This document shows positions 5,397 through 7,678 of a stretch of 7,678 nucleotides of DNA, one piece after another (positions within the stretch are counted from its first letter, which is position 1; every line of letters begins with the position of its first letter). Position numbers and translations under genes: made by a program. Origin of the DNA: JANQRV01 sp964533785. Its GTDB lineage: Bacteria; Bacteroidota; Bacteroidia; Chitinophagales; Saprospiraceae. Below the pieces are notes generated by a model that was not told the DNA's origin, did not search any database, and was given only the letters and a program-made list of their open reading frames with translations. The DNA lies in assembly GCA_964533785.1 (NCBI GenBank), contig CAZHNG010000323.1, positions 1 through 7,678 of the forward strand, in the 5' to 3' direction.

Positions 5397-7145
5397 ATCC
5401 AGCTCAACTTGAGTAGGCTTGCCATAGAAATACTGAGTCTCATGACCACTGCCCATTTGAAAGGTGGCTCCAACCCCACCTTGTCTTTTGATGCGTCCAG
5501 TTTGATCCGGCATATATTCGGTATGGGCAAAAGGAAAACCTTCAGCGTCCGGTAGAAACTGGTCAATATTGGGTCTGGAATTATCAAATACCCCATAATA
5601 TTGCGCAGCACCACTAGCTGTAGACATGGTGGGAGCAGGACTACTGCAATCCGTGATGTTGAAGTCGGTCTTATTGTAACTTTGCCCAAATCCATTTTGA
5701 TTAAATTGTGGCACATAGTCCATATTCAGGATGGATACATCATCGGGAACCGGAAGAGTGTTGATCGTGGGTCTACCATAGTAATCATAAAAAGTTTCTC
5801 CAATAATCTTCACTTGATTGGCATTGGAGACCACAATGGATTGCCGTTCACGCAAGGAACCATCAAAATATTTTATGGAAGGTACAAAACGACCACCTTC
5901 TGAAAAAATGAGGTTGCTGCTCCAATTGAGATCGGGCTGATGCCAGGGGATTTGTTGCTTTTCAGCTAGATTGACCAAAGTGCCGCTTGCCCCTTCCGTT
6001 GTCCAATGGGTATAAACCCGCTGTCCGTCTTTATGGCGAATAGCGCGCAGCCGGTAAAAGATATAGCCGGAAGCGTACATGCTTTTAATATTGTAATTCA
6101 ATTGATCGGTAACAATATTAGTCGCATTGTTTTGAAAGAGCCAATCAAAATTGCCATAAGTTTTGGTGCTCAAATCTCGGATATGACGGCCCACTTCGCT
6201 AAGCGTATCGTAAAACGTCCATTCTAGCTCATAGGCTTCTGCTCCCGGATAATTATTCCATTGCACCTGCACTTCATCTTCTACCGAAGAATAAGTGGTA
6301 TTGGAGAAAGTAGGAGCGGTGGTACAATCGAAAGTATTGTATTCACGGTCTACAATGATCTCGGCGTAAACCTGCAAGGGAGGATAATCACTTAAGCCTT
6401 GCGGTTCGATCGATTGCACCGTCACCCGAATGCGATGCACATTATCCAGGATCAGGAATTTGCGGTATTCGGTAACTTCCGTCGTTGTCGTATCATAATT
6501 AATGATTAGGCTTTCATTACTGGTACTGGTTGGAGGATCGGCAGGTAAAGCATTAAAATCCCAGGTTTCCACCGTTAGGCGCGCCTCATAAGCACGACTT
6601 TCAGGCTTCATTCTGAGGCTTTTCTCATCAATTTCAAAGAGCACGCGGCCTTTAACTGTATTGGTTTGTTCGATGGTGGCTTTTTGGGCTGGATCTGCCC
6701 ACTTCATATCAATAATATCGATGCTGGTATTATTGGGGATGGGATGGCCTTTGGTGAAGTTGGAATAGTGATCTTGGGCAAAAAGGCTAGTGAAGAGAAA
6801 AAGGCTGAGGCTGAGGCAGGCTGCTATTCGCAGCCAGGCTGAGGAAAGGGCGTTGCTTTTGGTATTAGCGGTTGCTGAAGATTGGTGTTTTACGCTTTTG
6901 AGGAGGCTAAGGCCAATCGACTGCGTCGGTTTGAGGACACGGGCCTTCGGCCGGTTTAGGCTGAGGAGGGCCTTGCGTTTGGCATTGATATGAATGCCTT
7001 GGTCTTTATTGGTATTTACCTCATTTTGCAAAGGAGAATTTTTTTCTATTGATTCCTTCCTTAACCTAAATTCCGACGAAGTCGTGGATGGCCTTAGATT
7101 TGCGAATAGCAAATCGGCCTTCGCCTCTTCATAATGTTTTTTCAT
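5394..7145 (-). CDS. N-terminal part of RHS/YD-repeat protein, ending at a premature TGA (583 aa)
   Basis: The start is the ATG at 7145, preceded by an A/T-rich leader as is usual in Bacteroidota, where Shine-Dalgarno sites are rare. No other Met occurs before residue 147. Residues 1-103 form a basic, low-complexity extension partly encoded by palindromic repeats. Residues 104-123 are a hydrophobic helix ending LFTSLFAQD, a good signal-peptidase-like site after LFA. Residues about 278-385 look like a fibronectin-III-like beta-sandwich (QVQWNNYPGAEAYELEW, later YIFYRLRAIR). Residues 426-465 hold the RHS entry motifs IKYFDGSLRERQ and FYDYYGRPTINTLPVP. Residues 537-573 carry FPFAHTEYMPDQTGRIKRQ followed by GGVG and GSGHETQYFYG, a block typical of Bacteroidota RHS proteins. 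The frame ends at TGA 5396-5394 inside this conserved block, so the product as read is truncated before the RHS core. It could be secreted alone, but is probably non-functional without readthrough. Confidence 0.8.
   Translation of the reverse strand: MKKHYEEAKADLLFANLRPSTTSSEFRLRKESIEKNSPLQNEVNTNKDQGIHINAKRKALLSLNRPKARVLKPTQSIGLSLLKSVKHQSSATANTKSNALSSAWLRIAACLSLSLFLFTSLFAQDHYSNFTKGHPIPNNTSIDIIDMKWADPAQKATIEQTNTVKGRVLFEIDEKSLRMKPESRAYEARLTVETWDFNALPADPPTSTSNESLIINYDTTTTEVTEYRKFLILDNVHRIRVTVQSIEPQGLSDYPPLQVYAEIIVDREYNTFDCTTAPTFSNTTYSSVEDEVQVQWNNYPGAEAYELEWTFYDTLSEVGRHIRDLSTKTYGNFDWLFQNNATNIVTDQLNYNIKSMYASGYIFYRLRAIRHKDGQRVYTHWTTEGASGTLVNLAEKQQIPWHQPDLNWSSNLIFSEGGRFVPSIKYFDGSLRERQSIVVSNANQVKIIGETFYDYYGRPTINTLPVPDDVSILNMDYVPQFNQNGFGQSYNKTDFNITDCSSPAPTMSTASGAAQYYGVFDNSRPNIDQFLPDAEGFPFAHTEYMPDQTGRIKRQGGVGATFQMGSGHETQYFYGKPTQVELD
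6774..6836 (-). other. Signal-peptide-like hydrophobic helix, residues 104-124 of the RHS protein
   Basis: WLRIAACLSLSLFLFTSLFA followed by Q is a basic residue plus a long Leu/Ser/Phe-rich helix with a small residue at the cleavage point, typical of Bacteroidota secreted proteins. It lies more than 100 residues after the only available start codon, whereas an ordinary signal peptide lies within the first 10-30 residues. It may therefore act as a late signal or a signal anchor, or the annotated start may be wrong. The first third of this helix is encoded by the hairpin of repeat copy D. Confidence 0.7.
6797..6844. repeat. Palindromic repeat copy D (hairpin module), inverted, encoding part of the signal-peptide helix
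   Basis: There is a perfect 6-bp stem GGCTGC / GCAGCC with loop TATTC at 6819-6835. On the minus strand this reads TGCGAATAGCA at its centre, identical to the centre of copy B's hairpin and one base different from copy A's. The outer stem bases differ from A and B but remain paired. It is flanked by GGCTGAGG at 6803-6810, 6809-6816 and 6837-6844. On the minus strand the hairpin is followed by CCTCAGCC and a T-rich run, as in copy A. With copy C it probably forms one inverted element split by about 60 bp. Confidence 0.6.
6905..6969. repeat. Palindromic repeat copy C, inverted, inside the RHS coding region
   Basis: Read on the minus strand it shows CCGACGCAGTCG then GGCCTTAGCCTC, matching CCGACGAAGTCG plus GGCCTTAG of copy B and CCTTAGCCTC of copy A. 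It is therefore in the opposite orientation to A and B. It contains two perfect small hairpins: CGAC-TGC-GTCG at 6918-6928 and GGCC-TTC-GGCC at 6942-6952. It also has GGCTAAGG at 6905-6912 and GGCTGAGG at 6959-6966. It is read in frame as about residues 60-81. The GGCC hairpin has no clear counterpart in A or B, though GGCCTTCG also occurs beside copy B's stem at 7116-7123. Confidence 0.6.
7060..7126. repeat. Palindromic repeat copy B, inside the RHS coding region
   Basis: It lies in the same orientation as copy A, 60-70 bp away. It contains CCTAAA, the core TTCCGACGAAGTC at 7071-7083, the 4-bp palindrome CGAC-GAA-GTCG at 7074-7084, GGCCTTAG at 7090-7097 and the stem GATTTGC / GCAAATC with loop GAATA at 7097-7115. 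The stem is one pair shorter than in copy A, and the missing base is lost from both arms. On the minus strand the copy is read in frame as residues 7-29 (KADLLFANLRPSTTSSEFRL and flanks). Confidence 0.8.
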
Positions 7146-7182
7146 AAGGTTATAGTTTTTTAATTTTTCTCTAATATTTATA

Positions 7183-7264
7183 CCTCCTAAGCCTAAGTTC
7201 CGACGAAGTCCTGAACGACCTTAGCCTCAGATTTTGCGAACAGCAAAATCCCTCAGCCTTTTTT
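7183..7264. repeat. Palindromic repeat copy A, intergenic
   Basis: It fills most of the gap between the two genes. On the plus strand the order is: tandem CCTAAG at 7186-7197; a small hairpin TTC-C-GAC-GAA-GTC-CT-GAA at 7198-7215; CCTTAGCC at 7219-7226; a perfect 8-bp stem GATTTTGC / GCAAAATC with loop GAACA at 7230-7250; CCTCAGCC at 7251-7258; and a T-run reaching the stop codon of the upstream gene. It shares the exact 13-mer TTCCGACGAAGTC with copy B. Confidence 0.8.
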
Positions 7265-7678
7265 CTATTCAAAAGTGATCGCAGCATTCGTCATCACACC
7301 GAGGTGATTTCGATGTAATACAGCGACATAATACATATCCGTTTCCAGATTCGAAAAACGAACCGGTGATAAGCCATCCATATCGACCACCAGGCCATCT
7401 CGCCTTAATAGGGCTGCTCTGGTATGTTTTACTTGTGCCGGTTCCGGCAGTTGTAATTGCAGTTTTTGCAAAGCGGCATAACCGATGGGGTGGACATCGT
7501 TGGTCTTTGATAAATCGATAAAATCGACGGGAATATACAGCCGGTTTCCAGCTAAGGCAACATTATCGATATTATAATCCATGTAACCCTGAACGGTCTC
7601 CAGGCTTTGCAGATCCTCTGTGATGGGAAGTTTAACAATTGGAAATTGGCCGGATTTCTGAATTAAATATTCCAGGGT
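7265..7678 (-). CDS. C-terminal end of a large secreted-type Bacteroidota protein (partial, 5' end outside window)
   Basis: The frame is open from the window edge to a TAG at 7267-7265, giving 137 codons. The Met at 7582-7580 is internal, because 32 further codons upstream stay open, so the start lies outside the window. The last 50 residues carry the pattern AALLRRDGLVVDMDG, SPVRF, YYVAVLHRNHLGVMT. I know this module from the C-terminal regions of large exported proteins of Saprospiria and related Bacteroidota. Its biochemical role is not established, and no catalytic residues are visible. In relatives I remember, the module is often followed by further sequence with calcium-binding-like or sorting repeats. 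Here the protein stops about five residues after the module, with no type IX sorting domain visible. Copy A of the palindromic repeat begins right at the stop, so the C-terminus may have been shortened by insertion (inference). The RHS gene follows on the same strand after 119 bp. Confidence 0.8.
   Translation of the reverse strand, partial: TLEYLIQKSGQFPIVKLPITEDLQSLETVQGYMDYNIDNVALAGNRLYIPVDFIDLSKTNDVHPIGYAALQKLQLQLPEPAQVKHTRAALLRRDGLVVDMDGLSPVRFSNLETDMYYVAVLHRNHLGVMTNAAITFE

Larger units (their letters stand above)
339..7145 (-). pseudogene. Giant RHS/YD-repeat protein gene interrupted by one in-frame TGA
   Basis: Reading from the ATG at 7145-7143 to the TAG at 341-339 gives 2,268 codons before the stop, broken only by a TGA at 5396-5394. 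Both sides are in the same frame. The sequence across the junction, ...KPTQVELD-stop-LFGNEVGESSHYFKN..., reads as a continuous domain. Related Bacteroidota RHS proteins, as I remember them, have ELDRLFG here, so an Arg CGA changed to TGA by a single C-to-T transition is the simplest explanation. No other stop or frameshift is visible in the remaining 1,684 codons, so the change is recent, is tolerated by readthrough, or is a sequencing error. Intact, the protein would be exported and built as: N-terminal extension, signal-peptide-like helix, fibronectin-III-like domain, RHS entry motifs, Cys-rich region, YD repeats, short variable tip. The two halves are annotated separately. Confidence 0.75.

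Noticed and set aside
5018..5716. A 232-codon minus-strand ORF spanning the TGA site
   Set aside because: It lies in a different frame from the RHS protein, its product has no domain pattern, and the RHS family motifs on both sides of the TGA are in the other frame. It is a shadow ORF.
7183..7188. AGGAGG (minus strand) as the Shine-Dalgarno site of the RHS gene
   Set aside because: It is 37 bases before the ATG, with no start codon at the usual distance, and it belongs to the repeat edge.
7230..7250. Copy A hairpin as an intrinsic terminator for the upstream gene
   Set aside because: In the direction of transcription (minus) no T-run follows the stem, and the same hairpin occurs inside a coding region in copy B.
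6797..7264. CRISPR array from the repeated palindromes
   Set aside because: Copies differ in orientation, length and spacing, and there are no regular spacers or cas genes.

Overview
The window is a stretch of a Bacteroidota genome, most likely Saprospiria (Haliscomenobacter/Lewinella-like). This rests on protein family signatures and moderate GC, not on a marker gene. All convincing coding sequence is on the minus strand and reads right to left. The signatures are a secreted-protein C-terminus containing HRNHLGVMT and an RHS/YD-repeat protein with Bacteroidota motifs such as RQGGVG, TLQGWIKG, NHLGNVF and SVDPL.

Layout from right to left. (1) 7678-7265: the C-terminal end of a secreted-type protein that begins outside the window. 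(2) 7264-7146: a 119-bp intergenic gap, most of it filled by a palindromic repeat (copy A). (3) 7145-339: one very long reading frame for a giant RHS/YD-repeat surface or secreted protein, about 2,268 codons. It is cut by a single in-frame TGA at 5396-5394. The frame is the same on both sides, so this is a nonsense change and not a frameshift. The left part only appears as a separate 1,668-codon ORF because a GTG follows the stop. Domain order is: a repeat-built N-terminal extension, a signal-peptide-like helix, a fibronectin-III-like beta domain, the start of the RHS region, a long cysteine-rich region, the YD-repeat core, and a short 88-residue C-terminal tip of unknown type. (4) 338-1: a gene-poor tail with a dubious 47-codon ORF, an inverted repeat and a small heptamer tandem repeat.

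The most interesting structure is a family of small palindromic repeats at about 6797-7264. Copy A lies between the genes. Copy B and an inverted, split copy (C plus D) lie inside the first 115 codons of the RHS gene and are read in frame. Paired changes in the hairpin stems between copies suggest that the fold is what is conserved. The repeats appear to have built, or inserted into, an odd N-terminal extension of about 100 residues in front of the signal peptide. Part of the signal-peptide helix is itself encoded by the hairpin of copy D.

By analogy with RHS proteins generally, the giant gene would encode an exported polymorphic surface protein or toxin-like protein. The TGA, the short unrecognised tip and the lack of a clear immunity gene make its present function uncertain; it may be a recent pseudogene.
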